Part shown: positions 44,165 to 55,809 of the stretch, piece after piece
How the letters are laid out: each line of letters starts with the position of its first letter
Numbering within the stretch: the first letter of the stretch is position 1
Assembly (NCBI RefSeq): GCF_000283155.1
Contig: NW_004454177.1
Coordinates: forward strand, 2,721,785 to 2,785,784
Length of the DNA stretch: 64,000 nucleotides
Direction: 5' to 3'
DNA from: Ceratotherium simum simum
Taxonomy: Eukaryota; Chordata; Mammalia; Perissodactyla; Rhinocerotidae
Translations under genes and position numbers: made by a program
The notes under the pieces: model-generated
Told to the model about the DNA's origin: nothing
Databases searched by the model: none
What the model saw: the letters and a program-made list of their open reading frames with translations, nothing else

Positions 44165-44505
44165 GAAATGGGAGAAAAGTGCAGCGAACGTTTCACTGCT
44201 TGTTGGTGTCTCACACGCAGGCCCCTGTGCCTTTCCCTATGTTATACTCTTTGCCTGGAAATCCTTTGCACTTTCTTTTGCCAAGAAATTTTTATTCATC
44301 TTTTAAGACAGCTCAGTAGTCATTGCCAGTGAACTTTGCTAAACCTCTGGGCTGGGCTAGTGCTCCTCTCCTATACATTCCTGATGGTCAATGCACACTT
44401 TAATCCTACCTATCTGCTTCCCCACCTGACTGTCCATTCCTTGAGGTCAGGGACTGTGCACTAAAGATCTGACACATGATGGGTGCTCTTTAATAAGCTG
44501 AGCTT
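44165..44505 (+). mobile_element. L2 LINE 3' region, forward
   Basis: 'ctgttatact'-type L2 blocks: 'actctttgcctggaaatcc', 'tcatcttttaagacagctc', 'tgactgtccattccttgagg', 'tcagggactgtgcact' and 'gacacatgatgggtgctc'. Confidence 0.8.
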
Positions 44506-44604
44506 ACAATGGAGACCAAGGATCTCCACTGGGTAGTGAGAAGGCAACAGTATAGTACTAGCGATGAAGAGGAAACAAAGCTAGGACAGCAAAGGAGTTC
44601 TGTG

Positions 44605-45125
44605 CCAGTCATCTGTGGCCACAATAAGGCTATGTAAGAAACAACCAGGAAACTCAGTGGCTTAAAACAATAAGCATTTATTTGAGTCATGGGTGTATGG
44701 GTCAGCTGGAAGGTTCTGATCCCAGGGAGACGCTCATGTGTCTGCACTCAGTTGGCAGAGTGGTTTTGCTGATCTTGGCTGGGTTCTCTTGCACATCTGG
44801 GACCTCAGCTTGGGTCCGTGTGGTCTCTCATCCTAGCAGCTAGCCCAGGTTTGGGCTCATGTCCAAGGCAGTGTTCCAAGCGAGGGAATGAAGCGTGCAG
44901 GGCCTCTTGATGCCTAGGCTTGGATATGGCACAACAGTACTTTTGTTTCGTTTTATGGGCGAAAGCAAGTCAGAAGGCCAGTCCAGAGTCAAGAAGTGGG
45001 GAAATAGACTCTACTGCTTGATAGGAAGTGCTACAATTCAAGGAGTTAAGGGATGGCTACACAGGGGAATAATTGGGGCTGCTTTTGCAGCCAACTGCCG
45101 TAATTTTAGATCGACTCAGACTCTT
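44605..45125 (-). mobile_element. MaLR-type LTR (MLT1-like), reverse
   Basis: 'ccagtcatctgtggccac', 'ctcagtggcttaaaacaata', 'gtcagctggaaggttctga', 'gtggtctctcatcctagcag', 'gcagggcctcttgatgccta', 'cctctggaagt'-like and 'gaaatagactctactgcttg' lie in the order of MLT1-group LTRs read in reverse. Termini and duplication not fixed. Confidence 0.55.
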
Positions 45126-45129
45126 TGAC

Positions 45130-45485
45130 TCTTAATAAGAGTATGCAAATTCCAGGGTACACTAGAAGTGGGTCTTGAATTTAATGCTGTCACCTTCAGG
45201 AGACACTGGGCCGCAAACCATAGCCACTCTTCATTATTTGCACATCAGTCACCCAAGGCAAACGTTCTTTCCCAGACTGGCTTCTTAGCTGCTTCCTCCT
45301 ACTGTCCAGCTGGTGCGTGTTCATATAACTCAGACTTGGTCTAAAATTAGGGTGAGCAAAACATGATTAGAGAGGCGAATCTGTTGCAAAAAAAGTAAAA
45401 CTGAACTAAAATGAAATATAAATACTTTTATGTTTAGCTCCATTCGGATTACCTGTGTTTGCACAAAGAAGGTAGATAATTAAGA
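45130..45485. other. Unassigned sequence
   Basis: Nothing is recognised. Confidence 0.4.
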
Positions 45486-45489
45486 GTTA

Positions 45490-45890
45490 GTGTACGTATA
45501 TTTTTAATTTAATATTTTGAATAGGTAATATATTAACTAAAGCATAAAAGAGTATATGCAAATCCCCCCTTATACCTCCCCTTCACCCCACACTGCCACT
45601 TAGTTCTTCTTAGAGGCAAACAATGTTATTTTTTGAATATATCCTTCCAGGAATGCACATATAATCATATATAAACAAATATATGCATATTTCATCTCCT
45701 TTATTCGTTCATTGTTTCAATTTACATTATATCTATGAAGATTTTTCCAAATCAGGGCATAAAAACTTTCTCATTCTTTTTTAGGGCTGTGTAATTTTCC
45801 GCTGTGTGACTGTATCAGAACTCATCTAATCAGTCTCCCATTGATACCCATTTAATTTGTTTCCATTATTCTGCTATTGTATAATTAAAG
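45490..45890 (-). mobile_element. Old L1 3' end, reverse
   Basis: 'tttaatattttgaataggta', 'gcatataatcatatataaac', 'ttctttttagggctgtgtaa', 'tctaatcagtctcccattga' and 'gtttccattattctgctatt' match a reverse, diverged L1M/HAL1-type 3' region. Confidence 0.7.
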
Positions 45891-45894
45891 CCTC

Positions 45895-46470
45895 AGAGGA
45901 CTTGTGGGAGCACAATGATGAATTCTAAAATTTGGCCTTATGAATGGATTGATGACAATGGCTGCGCTATTATCTTATGATTGCAGTCTTTGTCTTAGTT
46001 TGTAACCTTGCAACATTAAAAACAAACAGAAAATTCCATAAAGATGCTGGTTTGGGCATGTGCCCAGCATTTTTGGAACTTTATGTGCTCAGTGACCTCT
46101 AGAGGAAGCCGTATGGGATAGTGGGGAGGTGGGGAGTGAGGAGAATGACATGATTAAAAATACAGTCGGCTGTGTTGCATTTTTAAAGGGCTGTTGAGAA
46201 CTATTTAGGGGAAATGCCAGTTTGTTCAAGCATCTCTTCGTGCTTAAGAGCTTTTCCACATTAGCTAGCTCTGCTTTGTTCCTGTCAGCGCTTTCTGTTC
46301 CAGAGGTTGAATTGGAGGTGTGCGGAACTGATGTCCTGAAAAAACTATGATATGGCCCCTATAACTAGACTCTTAGGGGTCCCAGAACAACTCAGAACAG
46401 TCTAAATGCCACAATCACCATCTAAGATTCAGGGAGGCCAAATCAGCTGGTCTCTTAATTTATTCAGAGC
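45895..46470. other. Unassigned sequence
   Basis: Nothing is recognised. Confidence 0.4.
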
Positions 46471-46476
46471 CATGAT

Positions 46477-46660
46477 GTTCACCAATTGTTTCCAAATGTC
46501 AGCTCGTGCACCTGCTGCCTCAGAATCACCCCCGATGTGTTGTTAAAAAACAGATTCCTGGGCCCCACCTCATCAGACCCCGGGAACCAGCCTCTCTGGA
46601 ATCTATAACAAGCTCCCTAGGTAACTTGGAAGCATCATCAGGACTGGGAACTCTACCAAG
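46477..46660 (+). repeat. MER5-type hAT MITE
   Basis: 'tttccaaatgtcagctcgtg', 'cagaatcacccccgatgtgt', 'cagattcctgggccccacct' and 'tggaatctataacaagctcc' follow the MER5 pattern. Diverged. Confidence 0.8.
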
Positions 46661-46664
46661 GCAA

Positions 46665-48280
46665 CAGTGCAGACAAACATTCCTGCTTTTAGAAACCAGG
46701 AAGCTCAGGCCTCACAGGCTTAATATGTGGGACACACCAAATGTTCTGTGCTCTACCAGCCTGACGCTCAGGCACGGAAGAGACTTAACATCCTCTTTGG
46801 CTTCAAAGGGTTCAATTGTGAAGCTCTGTCCCCTCCTGGCTCCTTGTTGGTCAAGTTTCTGACAGGGACCCTGAACAGGACTCTGACGTGGTGATTTACA
46901 GAGAAACATGTGGTAGGGCGATGCTGACTGGAGGACCAGTCCATTTCCCGCCCCCCTTCAGCCTGTGTTAATAGACACGAGCCCTTCCGAGTGAGCAATG
47001 GCTCCCTTGGTGGGAGGTGGGAGATTAGAATAGATGCAGGGATCCGTCAGGCTGGCAAGGAAGCCAGTCTGAAGAGGGATACTAGCTATAAGGCTGGGCC
47101 ACAGTGCCCAGGCAGGCAGGGATTACTGCCATGAGGTCGCTCTGCTCAAGGAAGAGCAGCTGATTTCTCAAGGAAGTTGTATAGACTCAGGACGTTAGGT
47201 GAGGGGGAGTGGGGAGACTCAGGAGTCCCTCCACTCCAGGGAGAACTGTCTGGTCTTAAACTGTCAGAGTTCATTTTAGGAGCTCTGTTTTTTATAGGTG
47301 AAACTAGGTCTCCTCACCCACATATGCGGCCAGGCTAGGGGGCTCAGGTGGGGCTGTTTCTTGACCACAAAGGGAGCTGCTGGCTCTGGGGGTAATTTGC
47401 TGGCAGTGGCCACGCTCTCCTTGACCTAACTTCCCCCTTCATGTAGAGGAGACAGATTTTCCTACTTCTATGTAAATGCGTTAAGGGTTTAATTTCCAAG
47501 CTCCAACCAGGATTCTAAAGAAGCAGGCAGTAACACTTTGCTATTTCAGGATATGGCTGTGCAAATAAATCCTCTTTCAAAAGTCAGAAGTAGTTTCTCA
47601 AAGTGTTAATCATGCTTTGCATGTAGTTGGTTCTCATAAATGTGTGGCAAATTGATGACAATTATCATCCAGAAAGTAAGTGATATCTAGACATAAAAAG
47701 ATATTCTTTCCTGTGATGTGAGTACATGGTAATGTTCTTATATTTTCAATGTCCTGAATCTACACTAGAATATTTGCCCACAATGACTTGCAATAATCCT
47801 TTGTGCTTTGAAAGCACGCCACTACTGTGAAGGAATAAATGGATAAAATATTCACCTAGAAATGTCTTCATAGATTAAGGAATGTTAGGTAAATACTTCA
47901 GAAAGAACAAGAGAGCACTACTCTAAACCCTGTTTCTCTAAGTATCAATTGATGGTTAAGCCCATGGCAATTGGAAGCACCTTACTCTGCAGCTCCTTGT
48001 AGTTTCTACTTAAGGCCAGATGAACTGAGGCCCCCAGGCAGAGGTCTGAGTAGTAACCACCCGTAAAGATTTTGACTAATGATAAGTTTTTGTCTTACTG
48101 ATTTGAGTATGAAAGTGATTTGGGGAGATGTGGGAGAGCGGGGAAGGAGAGAAAAGACAAAGGCTACCCGGAAGGAAGACACCCTATACATGGGGAGAGA
48201 GAAGGAGAGAGAAATGTGGTAATTGCCATGGGGAATCGAGCTTTGAGGGGTTAGGGGTGAGGATAGGGAGACAGAGATAG
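46665..48280. other. Unassigned sequence, probably unique
   Basis: 1.6 kb without a recognised repeat. Open frames are below 120 codons and lack recognisable domains. Confidence 0.4.
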
Positions 48281-48289
48281 AGACAGAAG

Positions 48290-50160
48290 TAAGTATCAAT
48301 TTAATTGATCTTTTCAAAGAACCAACTTTCGGTTTTCTCTGTTGATTTTCTGTTTTCAATTTAATCGATTTCTGCTCTTATCTTTACTATTTCCTATTGT
48401 TTCCTCTCCCACTGTAGAGCTGCTTCCAACATTTTTTCTTTAGTTTACAACAATTTGATTACAATATATCTTGGTATGGATTTATTTGGATTTATGCTCT
48501 TCGGGATTTGATGAATTGCTTGAATCCATACATTAATATATTTCACCAAATTTGAGAAGTTTCAGCCATTATTTCCTCAAACATTTTTTCTGTACTCCAT
48601 TCTTTCTGTTCTTTTTCTGGGCCTGCAATGACGTGATTGTTACACCTTCGGAAACGTCCCATACGTACCTGGGGCTCTGCTCATTTTTTTTTCAATCTTT
48701 ATCTTTTCTGTTGTTCAGATTGGATACTTTCTACTGATCTATTTTCAAGTTTATTGATTCTTTCCTCTGACCTCTCCTTTCCGCTGTTGACCCCATCCAG
48801 TGTATTTAAGGAAATTTAGTTATTGTATTACATAATTCTAAATTTTCCACTTGGTTCTTTTTTGAGAACCTGTTTCTTTACTGAGACTTTCTATCTTTCT
48901 ATTTGGTTCAAGAATGTTCAACCTTACTTCTTGGAAAATTTTTATAATAGCTACTTTGAAGTCTTTGTCTGATAATTCCAACATCCTCATCATCTTATTG
49001 TTGTCATCTATTGATTATCTTTTCCTGTGCAAGTTAAGATATTTCTGGTTCATTGTATGCCAAATAATTTTAGATTATATTCTGGGCATTTTCATTATTA
49101 TGTTATGAGATTCCGGGTCTTGTTTAAACCCTATGGAGAGTGTCGATATTTTTGTTTTAGTAGGCAATCAATCTGGTGGGTTTGGGACATATGTTCCAAC
49201 TGTATTCTGTGTGTATGGTTCCAATGTCAGCTCAGTTTTCAAAGCCTTTGCAATGCTACTCAGATCTGCCCCCAGATGTACATGACCCAGCAGCCAGTCT
49301 GGGGTGGGGGCAATGGTCTATCTCACAGTTCAGTGTTCGAAGTCTATAATATATTGTTTAGAATCAGATCTGTGCATGTGAAGCTTGCGGATGAGCTCAG
49401 GAATTTGTAAACAACTTTCCCTAGTTCCTCCCTCTCCACAATCTCCCCAGTACTTTCTGGTTCCCAGGGGTTCCACTTTTCATTCCTCTAGTCAGAAAAC
49501 TAGGGCTTTAGTTCCCTTGCTCTGCTGCATACTTCAATGAGTGTACCTACATCTGGGGCCGTGTGGTAGGACAGAGAGACAGAAAAAGCAGCAGGGGAGC
49601 ACCCACCCACTTGGGACCACAGCTCCACCAATCCCAGTGGGAGGTTCCCCTTCCTCAGAATTTTAGGTGCCCAAGGTCCCCACTGCTGCCATTGCCACCA
49701 CTACCTAAGGATTTTCTGGGGACTGGGGCGCAACAGAACAGAGAAACAGAGAAAGATAAATGGACTATTTTCTCCACTTTCCCTAAGCATTAGGCATCTC
49801 CTTTCTGCTTGTTGAGCAGAAGTAGAGGGCTTCTCCTGGAACTTGCTCTATCCATGTCTGGTTCTCACTTCCAGTTTTCAGGCTGCTTTGAGTCCAGGCC
49901 AGGGGGCACCAAGGGAAAAAAGGGGGGAGGAGGGGACTTATTGCTGGTTCTGTGGTTCTTCAAATTCTGGTCTTCTTTCCCAATCCACCTGCTCTCGTTT
50001 ATTTTTCAGAGTCCTCAAATAGCTGCTCCACGCATTCCTTCCAGTTTCTGTAGCTGCCTTCAGTGGGAGAGACGGGGCACAGTATGCTCACTCCATCTCC
50101 TTTGGTTCTATCTTGCTTTGCAAGGATTCCGTCTAGCTTTGCTTAACAAATGAACTAGGT
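48290..50160 (-). mobile_element. Old L1, 5' half, reverse
   Basis: It starts with a reverse ORF2 piece ('gatcttttcaaagaaccaac', 'ttaatcgatttctgctctta'). The rest is the reverse of an L1M 5' region/ORF1-like segment: 'atttgatgaattgcttgaat', 'ttcagccattatttcctcaa', 'gacgtgattgttacaccttc', 'ctgatctattttcaagttta', 'ataatagctactttgaagtc' and 'ctgggcattttcattattat'. The 49.1-50.16-kb part (5' UTR-like) is diverged and assigned by position. Confidence 0.7.
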
Positions 50161-50164
50161 TTTT

Positions 50165-51300
50165 AACTTGCACTTTATTTCATTCTGAGACAAGTGCACG
50201 AAAAGCAAAAATCACTAAGGGAGAAGTTTGTCTATCAAGGAAAGTAACATATGTTTGGATTCTTAACTTTTTAGATTACTTTGCTTCCTCTTCAAGATCA
50301 TGGGCAAGAGATAGCAAAGATAGAGCCTGGTTACTATGCACTGTACATAGCTGCTGAGAAAAATGTCTGTGATGCCTTAAGGTGCTTAGAACACAAAGCA
50401 AGCATGGGACCTTAATCTCAGAGTTGCGGCTTACGAAAGTACGCCACCATCCCTACAGAGAGGTCTTTCATATATGCCTCGAGATTTAACTGCAATTCAC
50501 AGGAAAACCCTAACAATCTTGCTTTTTCAAAGCTTTTTGAAAATATGCAGTGCATTGCCAAGCCCAGGATGTTCCTCATCAAGCACTTCCGAGGAGATAA
50601 GATTTAATTTACTTTTCTGTTGGACTTGTTGTAGTGGTTGAATTCCGAGGAGTGATGTATGTTTTCTGTAAACTCAGCAAGCCATTGCTGAACAGGATTT
50701 CTGCAGATATTGTCAGTGGGAACATAATTTGGGTCAATGAATCATAAATTCTATTTTGGTAATTTGCCGAAGACAACATTGAGAACAGAGCTATCCCATT
50801 GGGGAAAACTGGAAAGAGACACTCATAACTAAACAGCATGGCAGTAGGGCAGGGGGAGAAAGAAGGAGGCATTCTGCCCAACAGATTGCAGACTTCTCTG
50901 CAACCCATCAGTCACTGAGCAGATAAGATATTTTTTTTCTTCCAAGTGCTGGGAGTGACTATGAAGCAGTGAACACAGACTGCACAGCCACAAACAAACA
51001 GGAACGCGATGCTTGAGGTGAGTCCCCTAAGATGCTCAGATGACTGCCTCTGTTCAGTTTATCAACCCATAAACTTGTCCCTTGGAACAAATCCACAGAC
51101 ATTAAGTGCAACAGCCTCGTGCTGCTCTTGTCCTAGTTTCTGTAGGTTATGGAAAATAGCCAGTTCTTACACTGGCTTTATTTTTCCTTCCTTAGCTTCA
51201 CAAAATTCAGGTGAAGCTATTAGTAGTGGTGGGACTGGGGTAGGGGAGGGAGTAATGGGAATGAATGCAAATAAGGATGATTTGTCCATTAGATGTGGTC
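50165..51300. other. Unassigned sequence, probably unique
   Basis: Nothing is recognised in 1.1 kb. Confidence 0.4.
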
Positions 51301-51304
51301 TTCC

Positions 51305-51440
51305 TCCACACCATTTTATCTGCTTTAGAAGTGAAGAAACAGATGCGCAACAATAACAGCAAACCCCAAGTCACCATTATCATTCCTGGAATTGAACCTA
51401 AGACCTTCAACTTGAATGCCCTTCTGTCTAGCCCATCAAG
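51305..51440 (-). repeat. MIR-type SINE (weak)
   Basis: 'ccattttatctgctttagaa', 'agtgaagaaacagatgcgc' and 'ggaattgaacctaagacctt' fit a reverse MIR with heavy divergence. Confidence 0.5.
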
Positions 51441-51701
51441 GTCCTGGAGGAAGAGAAGAATTTTACCTGAGGGTTTACGCAAAACCAAGGTCAGACAATT
51501 CCATATTTACCTTCTCCCAGCCTCTCCACCAGCTAGTCCTCAGGAGGTTTGCTCAAGTGAAGACAGCTGTCCTTCGTTTCAGACAAGGACAAACAAGAAA
51601 ACTGTAGTTTAATTGCAGTTGGAAGAATTTGGATTGGTTGTAAGAAAGATTTGTTGGACTCCAAGTATTAGGAGATGGAGGAATGAGAGAGTGGCAGAGT
51701 C

Positions 51702-51716
51702 TTCTTCTTCTTCTTC
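51702..51716. repeat. TTC microsatellite
   Basis: (ttc)5 directly preceding the T run of the following ERE, likely grown from its tail. Confidence 0.85.
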
Positions 51717-51964
51717 TTTTTTTTTTTTGGTGAGGAAGATTAGCCCTGAGCTAACATCTGTTGCCAATCCTCCTCCTTTTGCTGAGGAAGATTGGCCCTG
51801 GGCTAACATCCATGCCCATCTTCCTCTACTTTATATGTGGGACGCTGCCACAGCGTGGTTTGGTAAGCAGTGCGCAGGTCTGCGCCCAGGATCCGAACCT
51901 GCAAACCCTGGGCTGCCAAAGCGGAGCGTGCAAACTTAACCACTACACCATTAGGCTGGCCCCC
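51717..51964 (-). mobile_element. ERE SINE, reverse
   Basis: Two gaggaagatt units ('gattagccctgagctaac' and 'gattggccctgggctaac'), 'tttatatgtgggacgctgcc', 'gcccaggatccgaacctg' and the head 'attaggctggcccc'. I could not identify a target duplication. Confidence 0.93.
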
Positions 51965-51967
51965 ATT

Positions 51968-52028
51968 GGTATTTTTTTAAAGCTTCTCAGGTGATTGGAA
52001 AGTACATCCAAGATTGAGAAGTACCATG
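51968..52028 (+). repeat. MER5A-type fragment
   Basis: 'tttttttaaagcttctcagg', 'tgattggaaagtacatccaa' and 'gattgagaagtacca' match the 3' end of MER5A. The rest of the element upstream is not visible. Confidence 0.65.
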
Positions 52029-52029
52029 T

Positions 52030-52500
52030 GAGAAGTATAGTAGAGTTGATATTCAGTACCGTCTTTGAGATCTTTCTAGTAGTTCAAACATACGCTGGCT
52101 GGACCAAGGGAGGGGAAGTACAAATGTCTACTTACACACCTTGTTGCAGTTTACTGCCCTTCAAGTGCTGTATTGGAGGATTAGAGCTTCAGGCATTATG
52201 CTATGACAGCAGGTGGCCCACCGGCTGGCTGGGAGCCTGAAGGGAGCCACTGCAATAGCCTTGTTTCAAGAGCCCAGGAAGACAGAACCCGCGACTCTCA
52301 GGGTGGTGTCTTGAAGGCTCCCTACAGGGAATGGGGGCTGTGTTCTATAGCTAGGGTAAGGGTCTCCAAGCTGCCGACTACAAGCTGCTGATCCATCTCC
52401 AGCCCTCACAGAGCAGAGTGTGCACATTTTCCAAAGCACAGTGAAATAGCTGTCTGTGATACAAAGGAGACACAGTAATTTGTGAAGGCCTAGTGGCTGA
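52030..52500. other. Unassigned sequence
   Basis: Nothing is recognised. Confidence 0.4.
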
Positions 52501-52504
52501 GAAT

Positions 52505-52735
52505 GCAAAGGTAACAAAGCACAGGGGTTAGGAATTGCAGTTCTGGATTTGGATCACTGCAGGTTCGAGTCCAACCACATACTAGCTTCACGCCCGTGGG
52601 CATGCTACTTAATTTCTTTCGGTTTTGGTTTCTCTATCTGTAAAATGAGGTTAATAACAGTAACACCCCATATGGTTGTGATGATTCAGGGAAATAATGA
52701 ATACTTAGTATAATGCGTTCAATAAAAACTGCCTA
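52505..52735 (+). repeat. MIR SINE
   Basis: 'gcacaggggttaggaattgc', 'cactgcaggttcgagtcca', 'ctatctgtaaaatgaggtta' and 'atggttgtgatgattcaggg' then 'gcgttcaataaaaactgc' are MIR landmarks in order. Confidence 0.92.
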
Positions 52736-52739
52736 CATT

Positions 52740-53040
52740 TGTGTTGTGGGATGGGCGTTGCAGCAGAGGCTGTGGCGATGGCAGTGGGGGGAGGTTTCCT
52801 CGACAACAGGGCAGTGGCATAGGAAACCGAGGAGTTGGTGGGAGGGAAAGCCAGGACTCCAGGCTGGTGCTGACAGGTCCTCTCGAAGTCAAGGTGCTAC
52901 ACTTGCTGGGCCTTCGCAGCCCCCACACTTGGTAGGGAAGAAGGGCGCCCTCAGCTCAGGGCCGCATGCAACCCTGTGTCTGCTCAACCTTAAAAGCAAG
53001 TGATGTTGTCACCCAGGTCTTTTCCTCTTCATCATCCCTG
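52740..53040. other. Unassigned GC-rich sequence
   Basis: Somewhat GC-rich, with no CpG cluster and no recognised repeat. Confidence 0.35.
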
Positions 53041-53044
53041 GAGA

Positions 53045-53145
53045 TTGTAAGAAAGTTTGGGGTGGAGCCAAGGAATCTGTATTTTCTTAAGAGTTCTCCT
53101 GGTGATTTCACTGCGCAGATGGGTTTGAGGACCGGGGTGCAATCT
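53045..53145 (+). repeat. MER5-type fragment
   Basis: 'gtttggggtggagccaagga', 'atctgtattttcttaagagt' and 'tctcctggtgatttcactg' fit the 3' half of MER5A. Confidence 0.65.
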
Positions 53146-53149
53146 GCTC

Positions 53150-53490
53150 ATTTACAAGGGGTCATGAAAGCGCCTCTGCCTGAGCTCGCTGGCTCACTCT
53201 GTTTCACTGTCAGAGATCAGCACTCTGAAATTCCGTGAAACAGGCAGTTGTATTATCAAGAGTCTTCTTTTAAAATGTACTTGGACCTTGACGTGAAATC
53301 ATAGAGTCCCAGCACTTAAGATCAAATTCAACAAGTACACAGAATTCTGAAGAGGGAGAGAGGCAAGAGGGGATTTGGGGACAGGGAGCAATGTGGGAAC
53401 AGGAAGGGGAGCTTTAGGCAACAAAAAGAGAAGCCATCTGGGAGTTAGGGAGAGGGAGGACACCAGAAGGTGGAAGAGAGGCCCAGGATG
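53150..53490. other. Unassigned sequence
   Basis: Purine-rich towards its end (53340-53490). Nothing else is recognised. Confidence 0.4.
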
Positions 53491-53513
53491 AAGGGACAAA
53501 AGCCAGCTTTTTT

Positions 53514-53763
53514 TTTTTTTCTTCTGGGGAAGACTAGCCTTGAGCTAACGTCCATTGTCAATCCTCCTCTTTTTGTTTTTTCCTTGAGGAAGATTAGTCC
53601 TGTGCTAACATCTGTGCCAATCTTCCTCTACTTTGTACGTGGGACACCGCCACAGCATGGCTGGTGAATGGAGTAGGTCTGCACCTGGGATCCGAACCCG
53701 CAAACCCGGGCTGCCAAAGCAGAGCGCAGGGAACTTGAGCCACTACACCACCGGGTGGGGCCC
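53514..53763 (-). mobile_element. ERE SINE, reverse
   Basis: The 15-bp duplication aaagcc(a/t)gctttttt is at 53499-53513 and 53764-53778. It has two gaggaaga-type units, 'ggacaccgccacagcatgg', 'gggatccgaacccgcaaac' and the head 'ccaccgggtggggccc'. Confidence 0.95.
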
Positions 53764-53824
53764 AAAGCCTGCTTTTTTAGACAGCTAGATACAGCTTGTA
53801 AACGGCCATGTACAGAGTATCTGT

Positions 53825-53960
53825 GGGATGACAAGCATTGAGCCAATTATTTTAACACCAAATTGATCTTCACAACAGTCCTGCAATGAAGACATTGCTA
53901 TTCCTATTTGGCAAATGAGGAAGTTGAGGATCAAATGCCTTGTCCAATGACGTGGAGGGT
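53825..53960 (-). repeat. MIR SINE (partial)
   Basis: 'aagcattgagccaattattt', 'cttcacaacagtcctgcaat' and 'ggcaaatgaggaagttgag' are reverse MIR, core only. Confidence 0.75.
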
Positions 53961-54049
53961 GGGGGAGGAGGGTGGGCGGGCATTACAGCTGTAAGTCTTA
54001 CAGCTTAGAAGTGAGGTTGGGCGTGAGGGGCAAGAGTGAACAGCCTTGG

Positions 54050-54293
54050 GAGCCGGCCTGCTGGCATAGCAGTTAAGTGCACGCTCTGCTGTGGTGGCCC
54101 GGGGTTCGCCGGTTCGGATCCCGGGCATACACCGATGCACCGCTTGTCAAGCCACGCTGTGGTGGCATCCCATATAAAGTAGAGGAAGATGGGCACGGGT
54201 GTTAGCCCAGGGCCAGTCTTCCTCAGCAAAAAGAGGAGGATTGGCGACAGATGTTAGCTCAGGGCTAATCTTCCCCACAAAAAAAAAAAAAAT
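54050..54293 (+). mobile_element. ERE SINE, forward
   Basis: The 18-bp duplication aagagtgaaca(g/a)ccttgg is at 54032-54049 and 54294-54311. Head 'gagccggcctgctggcatag', B box 'cggttcggatcccggg', 'cccatataaagtagagg', an A tail. The opposite-oriented ERE at 53514 is 286 bp upstream. Confidence 0.96.
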
Positions 54294-54314
54294 AAGAGTG
54301 AACAACCTTGGCGA

Positions 54315-54880
54315 AAAGCTCTGGCTGGTGACCAGGCCTCTGTCATCTTTGGTCTTGTTTTCCCAGGTCCTTCCCTCTGCAAGCAGGTTCGGGCATTCCA
54401 TTCCTAAGGATGGAGGAAGGGAACTAACCCCAAGGATACCTACCACACACTAAACATTATGTTTAGAGATTTCAGAGCAGGGAGCTAACTAAATACTATC
54501 CTCCCAACTCCCAACAAACAGAGACCACCAATACATTTGTAGAATACCTTTACTTGGCTTCTGGTTCTCATGTAGACATTGCTATTAAATCCTAGAACTC
54601 TCCCTTGCATGGCCCTGTCTGCTTCAGAACCCATCTCAGCACATCACTCCTAGCAATTAGATACAGTTGGCGCCAAATTGAAACCTATTGACCATCCTTG
54701 CCTAGTCTGTACCATTGGACTGGTTGCCCATGATGTTGATGCCCTGTCTTGAACCTTCACAGACCTGGCTGGGGCCCTGATGCCATGCCTTGGCTCCATC
54801 AGCCCTCTTCCCTGTAAGCTGGGTTCTGTCTCTTGTGGTGCTGCTGCTCCAATAGAATAATCACTTGTAGACTTAACGTC
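54315..54880. other. Unassigned sequence
   Basis: Nothing is recognised. Confidence 0.4.
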
Positions 54881-54898
54881 ACTGCTCTTTTGGCTTTA

Positions 54899-55120
54899 TT
54901 TTATTTTATTTTATTTTATTTATTTATTTTTTATTTATTTTTCCCCCCAAAGCCCCAGTAGATAGCTGTATGTCATAGCTGCACATCCTTCTAGCCGCTG
55001 CATGTGGGACACGGCCTCAGCATGGCCAGAGAAGCGGTGCGTTGGTGCGCACCCGGGATCCGAACCCGGGCCGCCAGCAGCGGAGCGCGCACACTTAGCC
55101 GCCAAGCCACGGGGCCGGCC
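54899..55120 (-). mobile_element. ERE SINE (ccccaaagcccc subtype), reverse, young
   Basis: A very well-kept head ('cgcacccgggatccgaaccc' and 'cacggggccggccc') and a perfect 14-bp duplication ctcttttggcttta (54885-54898 and 55121-55134). It lacks the gaggaaga units. The tail is (tttta)n-rich. Low divergence makes this the best candidate for a recent, possibly polymorphic, insertion. Confidence 0.96.
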
Positions 55121-55284
55121 CTCTTTTGGCTTTAACTTGAGTGTTTCCTGGAACTTTCTGCTGCTATCCCCTACCCACTGGATTTGATCAGTCTGGCCCC
55201 AGTCAACCCCAGGTTTGCCAAGCTTCTATAAATAGTATAGAGAAGGTTATTGACTCTTGGAAGACAATCCTGTATTCTGTTCAG

Positions 55285-55650
55285 TTCCACATTCATTCAT
55301 TCATCACACGTTTACTGAGCTCTTTCTATGCCTATGGTGCTGAACCAGCAGTCGGCTAGGATTTGGGAATACAGTGGTGAATGAAATAGTCCCATATCTG
55401 TGGAGCTTGGAATATAAGCTCCTAGAGCACACACAGGGGTACCTAGACTCACGGAAGTTCTCTGAGGGAATGAATTTAAGCTGGGACCTAAAGGATGGTT
55501 TCGCTAGACAAAGATAGGGAGAAAGAGGCTTCCAAGCATAGAGAAGAGTATGTGTAATGACCGGAAGTAAGATGGGGGTGACCTACTGAAGAAATTGGAA
55601 GAGGTTCCGAAGGGCTAGAGTGTTGAGCATGTGTGATACATTCCTTTTTT
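55285..55650 (-). mobile_element. L2 LINE 3' region, reverse
   Basis: 'cattcattcattcatcacac', 'gggaatacagtggtgaatga', 'gtggagcttggaatataagc', 'ctctgagggaatgaatttaa' and 'cttccaagcatagagaag' follow the L2 order. Confidence 0.85.
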
Positions 55651-55651
55651 A

Positions 55652-55805
55652 GTGCATGTATCATGTTATAGTATATCTGGCTGCCTCTCTCTCCACACCA
55701 GCCTATGAGCTCTGCGAAGGCCATATCTGTCTTTTTGTCTTTATATTCTCAGAGGCAGGCCCAGGAGCTAGCTCACAGTAAGTGCTCGATAAATGCTTGC
55801 TGCAC
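55652..55805 (+). mobile_element. L2 LINE 3' end, forward
   Basis: 'caccagcctatgagctctgc', 'gaaggccatatctgtctttt' and 'cagtaagtgctcgataaatg' with 'cttgctgcactgaactga' are the L2 3' end. It lies close to the preceding L2 in opposite orientation. Confidence 0.75.
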
Positions 55806-55809
55806 TGAA

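Noticed and set aside
47000..47300. Possible processed pseudogene or exon
   Set aside because: No polyA tail, target duplication or recognisable protein similarity is visible.
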